This document shows, piece by piece, positions 40,283 to 50,285 of a stretch of DNA of 64,000 nt. Below the pieces are notes generated by a model, which saw only the letters and a program-made list of their open reading frames with translations, did not search any database and was not told the DNA's origin. Positions within the stretch are counted from its first letter, which is position 1, and every line of letters starts with the position of its first letter. The translations under genes and the position numbers were made by a program. Source of the DNA: Neptuniibacter pectenicola (GTDB lineage Bacteria > Pseudomonadota > Gammaproteobacteria > Pseudomonadales > Balneatricaceae); the NCBI RefSeq assembly GCF_001597735.1, contig NZ_LUTS01000009.1, positions 1 to 64,000 on the forward strand, read 5' to 3'.

Positions 40283-41119
40283 TTACTCTTCTCTGGAAAC
40301 CTGAAGTAACCGAATGCGGCGTGTATCGGCGGATAGGATTTTAAAGTGGAAACCGTCTATCTGTACCGACTCATCTTTTTTCGGCAGGTGGCCGAACTGT
40401 TGAGTGACGATACCGCCAATGGTATCAAACTCTTCATCGGGGAAAGAGATAGAGAAGTAGTCATTAAAATCATCAACCGGTGTTAAAGCTTTTACAATAA
40501 ATGCGTTGTCATCGAAAGGTTTGATGTTGCCATCATCCTCTTCGCTATCATGTTCATCTTCGATTTCGCCAACAATCTGTTCAAGCACGTCTTCGATGGT
40601 GATTAAGCCAGATACACCACCATATTCATCCATGACAACCGCCATGTGATTGCGGGTAACGCGAAACTCTTTCAGCAGCACATTAAGGCGTTTTGACTCC
40701 GGTATAAAGGTCACGTTACGGAGCTTACTTTTTAGATCAAACTGTTCTAAGTTGCCTTCGAGTATTAAAGGCAGCAGATCTTTCGCCAGTAAAATACCTT
40801 GCACTTCATCCGGTGTTTCTCCAATCACGGGGAAGCGTGAATGGGCACTGGAGATGATAATCGGTAAAAACTCTTTTGGTGTTTGATCCGCTTCAACGAC
40901 TACCATCTGCGAGCGTGGAATCATGACATCACGTACTTGCATGTCAGCCACTTGCATCGCCCCTTCCATAATGGTGAGTGCTTCGCTATCTAGCAGGTTG
41001 TCATCAGAGGCCTGACGTAAATCGGTTAACAGGTCTTCTCGGCTTCTGGGTTCATCGCTAAATGCGTGGGTTAGTTTGTCGAACCAGCCTTTATTTTGTC
41101 CCGATCGATCTTCGCTCAT
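40283..41119 (-). CDS. corC: CorC/YbeX-type CBS protein
   Basis: A 278-residue cytosolic protein with a CBS pair (VADMQVRDVMIPRSQMVVVEAD, then VTRNHMAVVMDEYGGVSGLITIEDVLEQIVGEIEDEHD) and a C-terminal CorC/HlyC transporter-associated domain (FDTIGGIVTQQFGHLPKKDE). It is linked to Mg/Co efflux and to ribosome assembly genetically. It sits between ybeY and lnt in the canonical order. Confidence 0.95.
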   Translation of the reverse strand: MSEDRSGQNKGWFDKLTHAFSDEPRSREDLLTDLRQASDDNLLDSEALTIMEGAMQVADMQVRDVMIPRSQMVVVEADQTPKEFLPIIISSAHSRFPVIGETPDEVQGILLAKDLLPLILEGNLEQFDLKSKLRNVTFIPESKRLNVLLKEFRVTRNHMAVVMDEYGGVSGLITIEDVLEQIVGEIEDEHDSEEDDGNIKPFDDNAFIVKALTPVDDFNDYFSISFPDEEFDTIGGIVTQQFGHLPKKDESVQIDGFHFKILSADTRRIRLLQVSREE

Positions 41120-41140
41120 GGTGTGTCTATTCGTCCTTAG

Positions 41141-41596
41141 TTAGTTTTCTTCCCGGTAGGGATCAGCAATATCTATGCTGGCAAGTATTTTTCTTTCGAG
41201 ATCTTCCATCTCTTCCGCTTCTTCATCATTTATATGATCGAAACCGATAAGATGCAAGCAGCCGTGAACAACCATGTGGGCCCAGTGGTCGAATAGCGCC
41301 TTTTTCTGTTCTTCCGCTTCTTGCTTGACGATATCGGCACAGATAACTAGATCACCTAGTAGCTGCAGCGGGATGCCTTCTGGTACCTCAAACGGGAACG
41401 ATAGCACATTTGTGGGCTTATCTTTGCCTCGGTAGGTATGGTTGAGCGTTTGACTCTCGTCTGGTGTGACCACCCGAATACAAAGTTCGCCTTCGCTGAG
41501 CTGTGTCGATAAGGCGGCATGGACCCATGCGTTAAATTGGGCTTCGGTGGGTAGTTCACCCGCCGTTTCATACTGTATGTCGCAATCAAAACTCAT
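41141..41596 (-). CDS. ybeY: endoribonuclease YbeY
   Basis: A 151-residue Zn endoribonuclease of 16S rRNA 3' maturation and 70S quality control. The metal motif H-x3-H-x5-H is in [20 protein letters not shown]. Upstream segments [21 protein letters not shown] and [11 protein letters not shown] are also diagnostic. It overlaps phoH by 4 nt (ATGA). Confidence 0.96.
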   Translation of the reverse strand: MSFDCDIQYETAGELPTEAQFNAWVHAALSTQLSEGELCIRVVTPDESQTLNHTYRGKDKPTNVLSFPFEVPEGIPLQLLGDLVICADIVKQEAEEQKKALFDHWAHMVVHGCLHLIGFDHINDEEAEEMEDLERKILASIDIADPYREEN

Positions 41597-42585
41597 AGAC
41601 GTTTATCCTGAGTACTGTCTTGCTTTTCAAAACGGTCATACGCACGCACTATATGTTGAACAAGTGGGTGGCGTACAACATCTTTCGCGGTGAACTGGGT
41701 AAAGCCTATACCTTTTACACCGTCTAGCACGTGCATGGCGTGTATTAAGCCTGAGCGTGTGCCTTTAGGGAGATCAACTTGGGTTATATCACCGGTGATC
41801 ACAGCGGTTGTGCCAAACCCAATTCGGGTGAGAAACATTTTCATCTGTTCTCGTGTGGTGTTTTGGCTCTCATCTAGAATCACAAATGAGTTGTTGAGCG
41901 TACGGCCTCGCATAAATGCTAAAGGTGCGACTTCAATCACATTGCGTTCAATCAGTTTGCCTACGCGCTCAAACCCTAGCATCTCGTAGAGTGCATCGTA
42001 TAAAGGGCGTAAATAAGGATCGACTTTTTGACTTAGATCGCCCGGTAGAAAACCTAGTTTTTCACCCGCTTCAACGGCAGGGCGAACTAAGAGGATACGG
42101 TCAACCTCTTCACGCTCTAAAGCATCAACCGCGCAGGCTACGGCTAAATAGGTTTTGCCTGTACCTGCGGGGCCGATACCAAAGTTAATATCGTGCTGCA
42201 AAATAGAACGGACATAGCCTTGCTGGTTCTCTCCACGGGGACGAATTAACACTTTTTTGGTACGGATACTGATATCGATATCCGTCACTGTTGGGTTACT
42301 CGTAACCTGATCTATGCCGCTTTGCTGAATCAGTAGGTGTATTTGCTCAGGTGATAAACGTTTATCTTGGACCGCTTCGTTATAAAGGCTTTTAAGCATG
42401 CCCGAAACCGTTTGGATAATGTCGATATCGCCTAATAATTGGAAATGGTTGCCGTGGTTGCGGATCTCAACACCTAAACGTTTCTCTAACAGTTTAATGT
42501 GTTCATTAAACGGTCCGCACAGGTTCGCCAAAAAGGCAGCATTCTCAGGTTCAAGTGTAAGTTTGATCGATTGTGCAGTGCTCAA
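41593..42585 (-). CDS. ybeZ: PhoH-like ATPase YbeZ
   Basis: A 330-residue PhoH-family P-loop ATPase. Walker A is [21 protein letters not shown] and Walker B is [42 protein letters not shown] is a family signature. It works with YbeY in rRNA processing. It overlaps miaB and ybeY by 4 nt each, so translation is coupled. Confidence 0.95.
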   Translation of the reverse strand: MSTAQSIKLTLEPENAAFLANLCGPFNEHIKLLEKRLGVEIRNHGNHFQLLGDIDIIQTVSGMLKSLYNEAVQDKRLSPEQIHLLIQQSGIDQVTSNPTVTDIDISIRTKKVLIRPRGENQQGYVRSILQHDINFGIGPAGTGKTYLAVACAVDALEREEVDRILLVRPAVEAGEKLGFLPGDLSQKVDPYLRPLYDALYEMLGFERVGKLIERNVIEVAPLAFMRGRTLNNSFVILDESQNTTREQMKMFLTRIGFGTTAVITGDITQVDLPKGTRSGLIHAMHVLDGVKGIGFTQFTAKDVVRHPLVQHIVRAYDRFEKQDSTQDKRL

Positions 42586-43952
42586 GCTAAGCCCGCCTTT
42601 TGTGGGAAGTTATCGTCCAGTTCCGAGCAGATGAGTTCACCGACCAGTGAGTTAGCGTACGCGTCGAGGATATTTACATCGGCAAAGTGGCCAATTAAAT
42701 CAGGGTTGTCACAACGGAAATTGACGACACGGTTGTTTTCTGTTCTGCCGGATAGTAGCCCAGGGTCTTTTTTAGAGTAGCCGTTGACGAGGATACGTTG
42801 TGCCGTACCCACCATTTTACGGCTGATCTGCTGTGCGTTTTGTACAATACGTGTTTGTAGAATTTTTAAACGCTGTTTTTTTGTTTCGTCATCGATGTTA
42901 TCTGGTAGATCTGACGCTGGTGTGCCTGGGCGGCGGCTGTAGATAAAACTGTAGCTGTTATCAAAGCCTATATCTTCAATCAGTTTCATGGTTGCTTCAA
43001 AGTCGGCATCCGTTTCATTGGGGAAACCGATAATAAAGTCAGAGGATATCTCAATATCTGGGCGGGCTTTGCGGATACGGCGTATTTTCGATTTATATTC
43101 TAGCGCGGTATGGCCACGTTTCATCGCCATTAAAATTTTATCGGATCCGCTTTGAACGGGAAGGTGAAGGAAGCTAACGAGCTCCGGTACCTCGGCATAG
43201 GCTTCGATAAGGCTATCCGTAAATTCCACCGGATGGCTGGTGGTGAAACGGATACGGTCGATGCCATCAACAGCCGCTACGCAGCGGATAAGCTCGGCTA
43301 AATCGGCGCTATCGCCATCGTGGGTATCGCCACGGTAAGCGTTGACGTTTTGCCCGAGTAAGTTAACTTCTCGTACCCCTTGCTCTGCAAGTTCGACGCA
43401 TTCGGTAATAACATCATCCAGTGGGCGGCTAACCTCTTCACCACGGGTGTAAGGTACAACACAAAATGTGCAGTATTTGGAGCAGCCTTCCATTACGGAA
43501 ACAAACGCTTCGGCGCCTTCTACCTTAGGGGCAGGAAGGTGGTCGAATTTTTCGATCTCAGGGAATGAAACATCCACAATACCAACGCCGCCGGCATTGG
43601 ACTCATTGATCATCTCAGGCAGGCGGTGCAAGGTTTGTGGTCCAAAAATCATGTCCACATAGGGCGCACGCTTGAGTATGCTTTTCCCTTCTTGGCTGGC
43701 AACACAACCGCCAATCCCGATTTTGATATCAGGGTTTTTTGCTTTCAATTTGCGCCAGCGTCCCAGTTGATGGAACACTTTTTCTTGTGCTTTTTCACGA
43801 ATAGAACAGGTGTTAAGCAACAGAACGTCTGCCTCATTAGCATCTTCTGTTAACTCGAGCTCATGACTTTCTCCCAGAAGGTCAGCCATACGCGCAGAGT
43901 CGTATTCGTTCATCTGGCAACCGTGAGTCTTAATAAATAGCTTCTTCGCCAT
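42582..43952 (-). CDS. miaB: tRNA-2-methylthio-i6A37 synthase MiaB
   Basis: A 456-residue methylthiotransferase. The auxiliary cluster Cys are C12, C49 and C83 (THGCQMN, NTCSIRE, GGCVAS); the radical-SAM CxxxCxxC is in [20 protein letters not shown]-terminal TRAM domain follows (about 375-450). It modifies A37 of tRNAs reading UNN codons. It starts the miaB-ybeZ-ybeY-corC-lnt operon. Confidence 0.97.
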   Translation of the reverse strand: MAKKLFIKTHGCQMNEYDSARMADLLGESHELELTEDANEADVLLLNTCSIREKAQEKVFHQLGRWRKLKAKNPDIKIGIGGCVASQEGKSILKRAPYVDMIFGPQTLHRLPEMINESNAGGVGIVDVSFPEIEKFDHLPAPKVEGAEAFVSVMEGCSKYCTFCVVPYTRGEEVSRPLDDVITECVELAEQGVREVNLLGQNVNAYRGDTHDGDSADLAELIRCVAAVDGIDRIRFTTSHPVEFTDSLIEAYAEVPELVSFLHLPVQSGSDKILMAMKRGHTALEYKSKIRRIRKARPDIEISSDFIIGFPNETDADFEATMKLIEDIGFDNSYSFIYSRRPGTPASDLPDNIDDETKKQRLKILQTRIVQNAQQISRKMVGTAQRILVNGYSKKDPGLLSGRTENNRVVNFRCDNPDLIGHFADVNILDAYANSLVGELICSELDDNFPQKAGLA

Positions 43953-44207
43953 TGTTCACCTGTATCTAGCGTGTTTCATTAACTGAGTGCGTTTACAGCA
44001 TTCAGCCTGTCAAAGGACCGGGATTATACTGAAGCGGCCAGATAATGAACAGTTAAGAGCGGCCTTAGGGACAGGCTTTTTTTGTGGGCTGCTTTTATGG
44101 CGAGCGCTGGATACGGACTTGAAAAAGTGAGTGTTGGCCTTATCTATCTTTATAGTGAGTGGTTTTTTCGTTCCGTTTTTAGAGAAATTCATAATAAAAG
44201 GTATTCA

Positions 44208-44528
44208 ATGGCTAAGGATGATCGTCTTTATCGTGTCATGTTTGTCAATCAGGATCAGGTGTTTGAGCTGTATGTTAAACATGTTTATCAAAGTGATCTT
44301 TGGGGATTTGTCGAAGTCGAGGGCTTTGTCTTTGGTAACCGTTCTGGCTTGGTCGTTGATCCCGGTGAAGAGAAACTAAAAACAAAATTTAGTGGGGTGA
44401 AACGCTCTTTTATTCCGCAAAATGCCATTGTTCGTATCGATGAAGTTGAGCGCGAAGGGGTTGCAAAAATTACGGAAGCTAAGGGCTCGGTTGCTGCGTT
44501 TCCTATGCCGCCTATGCCTAAGGTATGA
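44208..44528 (+). CDS. DUF1820 family protein
   Basis: A 106-residue protein starting MAKDDRLYRVMFVNQDQVFELYVKHVYQSDLWGFVEVEGFVFG, as DUF1820 members do, with KRSFIPQNAIVRIDEVEREG later. Function is unknown. The start at 44208 is set by the family; a 42-codon in-frame extension upstream has no similarity. The 255 bp between it and the divergent miaB hold no further gene I can support. Confidence 0.87.
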   Translation: MAKDDRLYRVMFVNQDQVFELYVKHVYQSDLWGFVEVEGFVFGNRSGLVVDPGEEKLKTKFSGVKRSFIPQNAIVRIDEVEREGVAKITEAKGSVAAFPMPPMPKV

Positions 44529-44609
44529 GGGAGATGGGCGATCTGCTTTAGGGAGTGGTAATATGGCGCGCTCTCTATGATTCGCCTGCACATTTAAAAG
44601 GATTTTCTT

Positions 44610-45437
44610 ATGCCTGATAGCGCACCCAATAATTACCAATTTCCCGACAGCCATGACCAGCAGGTTAAAGCCTTTATGCGTTGGTTGGTTATCGGTGTCA
44701 CGCTGTTTGTTGTGGCGGTTGCTGCCCTGATCTGGTTCGCTGATCGTTTACTTATTCATGTACCTTTGAGTGCAGAAACGCGTTTTGTTAAACCTTATGA
44801 AGCGCTATTTGAAAAATATAATACGCTTGATGCGGAGCAGCAGCGTGTAGAGCGGTATTTGCAAACGATAGTGGATGACCTCACTGCTAAAAGCGGATTT
44901 GATGAGCCTGTACGTATCAACGTACATTACCTCGATACGCCAGAGATCAACGCGTTTGCAACCTTAGGGTGCAATATTTTTGTTTTACGTGGGTTGGTGG
45001 AGGCGATGCCCAATGAAAATGCACTCTCAATGGTACTGGCCCACGAGATCGCCCACGTAAAACATAGAGATCCTATTGTGAGCGTCAGCCGTGGTCTTGC
45101 TTTACAGGTGGCCTATAGCTTTTTTGCGGGTGATCCCGGCACTATTTTTAATACAGGTTCGGAGTTGGGCATGTTGGTGTTTAGTCGGGGGCAGGAGGAA
45201 AGTGCTGATTTAGCCGCGTTAGATACGTTGCAGCGTCATTATGGACATGTTGCGGGCGCGACGACGTTTTTCACGATTATGCAGGAGGAGTATGAAGCGA
45301 AAGAGGACACTGACAAGCTGCCGACATGGTTGCTGAGTCACCCAAAACTACAGCACCGGATTGATACGATTAATGCGCGGATCGATAAGGAAAATTGGTA
45401 TGAAGGCCGAACCGTGCCGAAGCAAGTAGATTTGTAA
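44610..45437 (+). CDS. M48 family metallopeptidase
   Basis: A 275-residue protein with one N-terminal membrane anchor (about 24-46) and an M48 catalytic domain. HEIAH lies in MVLAHEIAHVKHRDP, and the downstream Glu ligand in SRGQEESADLAALDTLQRH. The soluble domain probably faces the periplasm, as in other single-anchor members. It resembles HtpX/BepA-type quality-control peptidases but lacks TPR repeats. The substrate is unknown. Confidence 0.88.
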   Translation: MPDSAPNNYQFPDSHDQQVKAFMRWLVIGVTLFVVAVAALIWFADRLLIHVPLSAETRFVKPYEALFEKYNTLDAEQQRVERYLQTIVDDLTAKSGFDEPVRINVHYLDTPEINAFATLGCNIFVLRGLVEAMPNENALSMVLAHEIAHVKHRDPIVSVSRGLALQVAYSFFAGDPGTIFNTGSELGMLVFSRGQEESADLAALDTLQRHYGHVAGATTFFTIMQEEYEAKEDTDKLPTWLLSHPKLQHRIDTINARIDKENWYEGRTVPKQVDL

Positions 45438-45448
45438 TCGAGAGAGGT

Positions 45449-45484
45449 TCGGCGTTACGTGCGCTATAAAACACGTAGCGCCGA
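45449..45484. terminator. hairpin between convergent genes
   Basis: TCGGCGTTACGTG and CACGTAGCGCCGA pair with one mismatch around a 10-nt loop, between the M48 gene and the minus-strand TM2 gene. No clear T tract follows, so its role as a bidirectional terminator is likely by position but not certain. Confidence 0.55.
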
Positions 45485-45490
45485 GTTGTA

Positions 45491-45742
45491 TTATGCTGGC
45501 TTGATCGTATGACCGTTTTTATCTTTGAAAGATCCAACAGCGATCATGATGAAGTCCACAAGTGACCAGATGCCTAACCCACCCAATGTCAGCAGCATAA
45601 GTATGCCTGTACCAATTTTACCGACATAGAAGCGGTGAACACCTAATACGCCTAAGAAAAAGCAAAGTAGTAACGTAGGTACAAATCCTTTTTCACTAAT
45701 AATTACTTGAGGGGCTGCGTTTACTGTTGTTGGTTCAGTCAT
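45491..45742 (-). CDS. TM2 domain protein
   Basis: An 83-residue protein with two membrane helices: FVPTLLLCFFLGVLGVHRFYVGKIGTGI and MLLTLGGLGIWSLVDFIMIAVGSFKD. The G-x-H-x-F-Y-x-G turn and the W-x-x-x-D motif are the TM2 signature. Start Met 45742 follows the upstream TM2 gene by 5 nt. Function of bacterial TM2 proteins is unknown. Confidence 0.88.
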   Translation of the reverse strand: MTEPTTVNAAPQVIISEKGFVPTLLLCFFLGVLGVHRFYVGKIGTGILMLLTLGGLGIWSLVDFIMIAVGSFKDKNGHTIKPA

Positions 45743-45747
45743 TTGTC

Positions 45748-46062
45748 TTATCCTTGAAAGGGGGTTTTTAGCGTTTGGCCTGGGTAGCAAACGTACTTTC
45801 CGTGGCCGTCTTTAAATGATCCAGTTAGGAGCATGATGGTAATAATAAATGTGTGAAGCGTGTCGATAGCGAAGAACGCAACAGCCCAGAGTATTTCGCC
45901 GTGTAAATAAAAATACATGGTTAAAACCGCGAGACTGAAATCGATAATGCCTTCGATATATCGACCTAAATAGAAGTGATGTATACCTAATACGCCGAAG
46001 ATAGCAGAGAGCGAAACCGCGATAGCGTAGCTCTTGGAAGAAGCTTGAGGGGTATTTGACAT
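45748..46062 (-). CDS. TM2-like domain protein
   Basis: A 104-residue protein related to the downstream TM2 gene: VSLSAIFGVLGIHHFYLGRYIEGIIDF keeps the GIHHFYLG turn. The second half (LHGEILWAVAFFAIDTLHTFIITIMLLTGSFKDGHGKYV) has a longer insert and an Asp in the second helix. The start may be 46062 or 46074. The pair looks like an old tandem duplication that has diverged. Confidence 0.82.
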   Translation of the reverse strand: MSNTPQASSKSYAIAVSLSAIFGVLGIHHFYLGRYIEGIIDFSLAVLTMYFYLHGEILWAVAFFAIDTLHTFIITIMLLTGSFKDGHGKYVCYPGQTLKTPFQG

Positions 46063-46162
46063 AAAATCGTCCATGATGTGTATACATTATCTTTTTATAT
46101 ACTAAAGCATGCTATTAAACCCCGTGGGTAGCGTCAAGCTAAGTTGTAACCTATTTACATCT

Positions 46163-47296
46163 TTATATAACAAGATCAACCTGTTGCAGGGTGCCGGTTT
46201 CCCCTTGTTCCGTTAAAAACAGCCCTGTCGCTCTTACCTGCCCTGCGATTTCGTTGCTGTTGGGGCCGGCTGTGAGTTCCCACTCTGTGGTTTCATAACC
46301 GAGATAGAGTGCGCCTACGCCTTTTTCAGCTAAGGTGAACAGACTGCTGCTGCCATCATCCTGTTGGACCCAGATTCTCAGGTTATCCCACACCGCATCG
46401 TTTTCATCGATAAAGCCGTTACCGTCATCATCATAAGCGGCTAATTCGTCGAACCCATTACCCGTGGCAGCGCCAAACAGTTCACTGCCATCGTCGATCT
46501 GTTCATTTCCGTTTCGGTCGAGGGCGATGTAACCACTTTGTTCTGAAAGTTGGTGTATTAGCTCCGTTTCGCCATCCATATCTATGTCGAAGCTGATCTG
46601 CTGTGAGGTGAGTTCAGCTGCTTGTCCTGAGAAATTGATGACAAGAGGGTCTTTAAGCGCAGCGCCCATGCGTATCCGGAAATGTTGGCTTTCGCTAACC
46701 GAACGGCTGAGATTGAGCTCAAGATCTAAATCTATCACGTTGCCGTCAGCGGTTCTGACTTGGCCTTGGGCTTGAAACTGAAGACGCTCCTGTTGCTCGA
46801 TTGTTTCTTCGTAACGGTAATCAAGGCCGTATGCTAATGCACCGCTTTCGTTGGCTAAGGCGATGGCCGGGTTTGCCTGAGTTGAGCTGCTGTTTGATGA
46901 GGCGAGGTCTAGAATGCCGACATGGAAGGTTTTTCCAGTCAAACTTTCGTAGATCTTTTTAAGGAGCATGATCTTTAACTTGTCTTCAGGGGTGAGCTCA
47001 AACAGGTTTGTGTTACTGCGTTTGCTGACGTTGTTGAGGAGTTGGTCGAGGGAGTATTTACCGGTGTTGTCTTGTGCCAGTTTTTTCCTAAGGTCGGAAT
47101 AGGTGGGCTTCTCTGTGCTGCTGTCGTGGACCTTGTCGGTTTTTGAGTGCTCAGTGTGGGTTCCTGCTATGAGGTTTTCTTTGCTGAACGTGCTTCCTGA
47201 GGGAACGTAACCTTCAGTCAGCTCCTCTGTCACATGGGTGTGTGTGAGTTTGTCACTCTGCGTGTCAAACGAAATATCTGAAGCGGAAATACGCAT
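46163..47296 (-). CDS. hypothetical protein with EF-hand/dockerin-like calcium motifs
   Basis: A 377-residue protein I do not recognise by name. Residues about 80-120 are helical (ELTPEDKLKIMLLKKIYESLTG). A beta-rich middle follows, and then three Asp-rich loops typical of Ca binding: FDIDMDGETELI, DRNGNEQIDDGSELFG and YDDDGNGFIDENDAVW, followed by LRIWVQQDDGSSSLFTL. There is no signal peptide. Similar proteins occur singly in many gammaproteobacteria. It lies downstream of epmB on the same strand with a 106-bp gap. The true start is ambiguous (47296 or 47314). Confidence 0.65.
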   Translation of the reverse strand: MRISASDISFDTQSDKLTHTHVTEELTEGYVPSGSTFSKENLIAGTHTEHSKTDKVHDSSTEKPTYSDLRKKLAQDNTGKYSLDQLLNNVSKRSNTNLFELTPEDKLKIMLLKKIYESLTGKTFHVGILDLASSNSSSTQANPAIALANESGALAYGLDYRYEETIEQQERLQFQAQGQVRTADGNVIDLDLELNLSRSVSESQHFRIRMGAALKDPLVINFSGQAAELTSQQISFDIDMDGETELIHQLSEQSGYIALDRNGNEQIDDGSELFGAATGNGFDELAAYDDDGNGFIDENDAVWDNLRIWVQQDDGSSSLFTLAEKGVGALYLGYETTEWELTAGPNSNEIAGQVRATGLFLTEQGETGTLQQVDLVI

Positions 47297-47402
47297 AACG
47301 TCACCTTTTTGCACCTGAGATGATCGTTATCGGCCGTTTCTGTTGTTTTAAAAGGGGTATTTTTTAAAGATGAAAAGGTTTCATTAGGGGAGGAGGGTGA
47401 TA

Positions 47403-48440
47403 TTAGCGTTTTAGGAGCGTCTTAGACCCTTTAGCAGGGACCTCTCGGGCTAATTTAGGCAGTAAATACCCCGGTAATAGATTTTGGAGCTGTTCAAATA
47501 GATCTAATGCGGTGTCATCGCTGACGTTGAAGTGTGCCGCGCCTTGTACGGGGTCTAAGGTAAAAAGGTAATAGGGTAAAATGCCATAGTGAAAAAGCGT
47601 TTCGCTGAGTTGTTGTAAGGTTTCAACGCTGTCGTTGACGCCTTTTAGTAAGACGGCTTGGTTTAATACGGTGACATTGGCTTGTTTTAGTTCAGCGACG
47701 ACGGCGCCGGTCTGCGCATCTAACTCATTGGGGTGATTGGCGTGGAGTACCATCACCGTATTAAATCGACAGGCTTTTAAAATTGATGTTAGCGCGGTCG
47801 TTATGCGTTGTGGGATCACAATCGGCAGGCGTGTGTGGATCCGTAAACGCTTTAAATGGGGGATGGCTTCAAGGTCTTTAATCATGCGAATTAAGCGTTC
47901 ATCCGATGTGGCGAGCGGATCGCCTCCAGAGAAAATCACTTCGCTGATACTTGGGTCTGCAGTGAGATAATCCAGTATGCCTTGCCATTGGTCGGGGCCT
48001 AAACGGTTTTCTTGGTACGGAAAGTGACGGCGAAAGCAGTAGCGGCAATTGATTGCACAAGCGCCACTAATAATCAGAAGTACCCGGCCTTTGTACTTGT
48101 GGATAAGTCCATCCCGGTGGTTGGCACCCATCTCGGCTAAAGGATCGGTAACGTAGCCCGGGATTGTGTCTAGCTCTGCATCTAGCGGGAGGATCTGTCG
48201 TAGTAAAGGGTCAGCAGGGTCGCCTTTTTTTATTTTTTCTAAATAGGGCTCAGGTACTTTAAGGGCAAACTCATTTGCGCCATCGAGGGCACCTTGAAGA
48301 AAACTGTTGGGTAATTCGAGCCGTTCAATCAAGGCTTGTGGGGAGTTAATTGTATGGCTTAATAGCTGCTGCCACGAGGCGTTTTTGTCACTTTGAAGCG
48401 GTATTTTGTTGATTTTGGCCGTCTTTTGGAAAGAATTCAT
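47403..48440 (-). CDS. epmB: EF-P beta-lysylation protein EpmB
   Basis: A 345-residue radical-SAM lysine 2,3-aminomutase-like enzyme. The CxxxCxxC motif lies in GACAINCRYCFRRHFPYQEN, and PLP Lys and substrate motifs in VIFSGGDPLATSDERL and LKGVNDSVETL. It makes (R)-beta-lysine for EF-P modification. It is shorter than clostridial aminomutases, as EpmB is. It is divergent from efp. Confidence 0.95.
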   Translation of the reverse strand: MNSFQKTAKINKIPLQSDKNASWQQLLSHTINSPQALIERLELPNSFLQGALDGANEFALKVPEPYLEKIKKGDPADPLLRQILPLDAELDTIPGYVTDPLAEMGANHRDGLIHKYKGRVLLIISGACAINCRYCFRRHFPYQENRLGPDQWQGILDYLTADPSISEVIFSGGDPLATSDERLIRMIKDLEAIPHLKRLRIHTRLPIVIPQRITTALTSILKACRFNTVMVLHANHPNELDAQTGAVVAELKQANVTVLNQAVLLKGVNDSVETLQQLSETLFHYGILPYYLFTLDPVQGAAHFNVSDDTALDLFEQLQNLLPGYLLPKLAREVPAKGSKTLLKR

Positions 48441-48569
48441 AGTGTTTTTCGGCAGAATGGCAGCTGGAAGTTGCTCGCATTCTCCTTTCTAGTAGAATGT
48501 CTGTCAATTTTACTGCTGACAGCGATGTTGTTAGTTGAATAGCAAATTATAAGAGATGCGTAGGACATT

Positions 48570-49133
48570 ATGGCGAATTTTTCTTCTAACCAGTTCAAGA
48601 ACGGTATGAAAGTAATGATCGATGGTGATCCATGTTCAATGGTTGACGTTGAATTTGTAAAGCCGGGTAAGGGACAAGCATTTACACGTGTTAAGTTGCG
48701 TAACTTGATGTCAGGTCGTATTTGGGAACGTACTTTCAAATCGGGCGAAAGTGTTGAAGCAGCAGATGTTATGGATACGACAATGGAGTATTCATACTAC
48801 GATGGCGAGCTTTGGTACTTTATGGATCCAAATACGTTTGAGCAGGTGGGTGCGGATGAAAACGCGGTCTCTGATGCTAAACCATGGTTAAAAGAGCAGG
48901 ATTCCGTCACGGTAACCTTGTTTAACGGTAATCCGATTGCTGTTATGCCAGCGAACTTTGTTGAGTTGGAAGTGGTTGAGACAGACCCAGGTCTTAAAGG
49001 TGATACTGCGCAAGGGGGCTCTAAGCCAGCTACGTTGGCGACAGGTGCGATTGTACGTGTGCCGTTGTTTATCAACCAAGGCGAAGTGCTAAAAATTGAT
49101 ACACGTACGGGTGAATATGTTTCCCGTGCATAG
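48570..49133 (+). CDS. efp: translation elongation factor P
   Basis: A 187-residue EF-P that rescues ribosomes stalled at polyproline. The modified residue is K34 in [14 protein letters not shown], identical in position to E. coli. Domain III ends with [17 protein letters not shown]. Both enzymes for beta-lysylation of K34 (EpmA, EpmB) flank it, so the modification type can be inferred safely. Confidence 0.98.
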   Translation: MANFSSNQFKNGMKVMIDGDPCSMVDVEFVKPGKGQAFTRVKLRNLMSGRIWERTFKSGESVEAADVMDTTMEYSYYDGELWYFMDPNTFEQVGADENAVSDAKPWLKEQDSVTVTLFNGNPIAVMPANFVELEVVETDPGLKGDTAQGGSKPATLATGAIVRVPLFINQGEVLKIDTRTGEYVSRA

Positions 49134-49152
49134 TATGGCGAGTGATTAATGG

Positions 49153-49178
49153 AAACGGCAGCTTAGGCTGCCGTTTTT
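49153..49178 (+). terminator. intrinsic terminator after efp
   Basis: The stem AAACGGCAGC / GCTGCCGTTT with loop TTAG ends in a run of five T. It separates efp from epmA, so epmA probably relies on read-through or its own promoter. Confidence 0.9.
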
Positions 49179-49228
49179 GTTGGTGCGGTGTGGTTGGTAA
49201 TGGCTTTTTTGGTAATGGGTAAATAAAG

Positions 49229-50197
49229 ATGAGTGATTGGCAGCCATCGGCAACGATTGAACGTTTAACCCAGCGGGCAGCGTTGTTTGCGTATATCCGT
49301 CACTTTTTCCAACAGTTAAATGTGTTGGAAGTTGATACACCTGTGATGTCCCAGTGTGCAGTGAGTGACCCGTTTATTGATAGTTTTGAGCTGGATTATA
49401 GCCCTGTAGTAGGGATTGATACTCAGAAGTATTACCTGCAAACATCGCCAGAGTATGCCATGAAGCGCCTACTTGCGGCGGGGAGTGGGGCGATCTATCA
49501 GATGGGTAAGGTCTTCCGAAATGGCGAGTGTGGCCGTCGTCATAACCCTGAATTCACGATGCTTGAGTGGTATCAGCCTGGGTATGATGATCAGCAGTTA
49601 ATGGATGAGGTGGAAGCCTTAGTGCAGCCGGTATTAGGCCTAACGTCTATTGAGCGTGTGACCTATTCTGACCTGTTTATGCGTTATTTAGGATTTAGAC
49701 CAGAGCAGGTCGAGCTTGCTGAATTGGTGGCTGAAACTAAAAAACATGTGGATATTGAGTTAGAGGATGATGACCCTGACACATGGTTAAATCTTTTGCT
49801 CTCCCATGTGATTGAACCGCAGTTGGCCCACGTTGATGCAATTTTTGTGACCGATTACCCCGCCTCACAGGCCGCGTTGGCGAAGGTTAGGTTGAATGGG
49901 GCAGGCGAGCAGGTGGCGGCGCGTTTTGAGTTGTTTATTAAGGGGGTCGAGTTAGCTAATGGTTACCATGAGCTGACGGATCATCAAGAGCAAGCGCGGC
50001 GTTTGCGGGCAGATCAAGCGCAGCGAGGTAGTTTAGGGCTTCCGCAACGCCCTTTAGATGATCGACTCGTAGATGCCCTTGCCGCTGGACTGCCTGATTG
50101 TGCCGGTGTTGCCTTAGGGGTTGATCGTTTGTTAATGCTCGCTTCGGATGCCACGTCTATTGCAGAGGTGATCCCCTTTGATCATACGCGGGCATAG
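49229..50197 (+). CDS. epmA: EF-P--(R)-beta-lysine ligase EpmA
   Basis: A 322-residue class II aminoacyl-tRNA synthetase paralogue (GenX/PoxA/YjeA) lacking the anticodon-binding domain. Motif 2 is in MGKVFRNGECGRRHNPEFTMLEWY and motif 3 in GVALGVDRLLMLA. It attaches beta-lysine to EF-P K34. It starts about 95 bp after efp. Confidence 0.96.
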   Translation: MSDWQPSATIERLTQRAALFAYIRHFFQQLNVLEVDTPVMSQCAVSDPFIDSFELDYSPVVGIDTQKYYLQTSPEYAMKRLLAAGSGAIYQMGKVFRNGECGRRHNPEFTMLEWYQPGYDDQQLMDEVEALVQPVLGLTSIERVTYSDLFMRYLGFRPEQVELAELVAETKKHVDIELEDDDPDTWLNLLLSHVIEPQLAHVDAIFVTDYPASQAALAKVRLNGAGEQVAARFELFIKGVELANGYHELTDHQEQARRLRADQAQRGSLGLPQRPLDDRLVDALAAGLPDCAGVALGVDRLLMLASDATSIAEVIPFDHTRA

Positions 50198-50221
50198 TGT
50201 GTTAATCGGTTAGTGTGCTGG

Positions 50222-50265
50222 GTAACGCACCCAATAGAGAGTTGTCTCCATTGGGTGTTTGTTAC
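50222..50265. terminator. hairpin after epmA
   Basis: CACCCAAT (50228-50235) pairs with ATTGGGTG (50250-50257), and the flanking GTAAC / GTTAC extends the stem with small bulges. TTTGTT follows the inner stem. It lies between convergent epmA and the C-S lyase gene and is probably a terminator. Confidence 0.6.
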
Positions 50266-50285
50266 GCGTTATTACTTCAGTCGCT

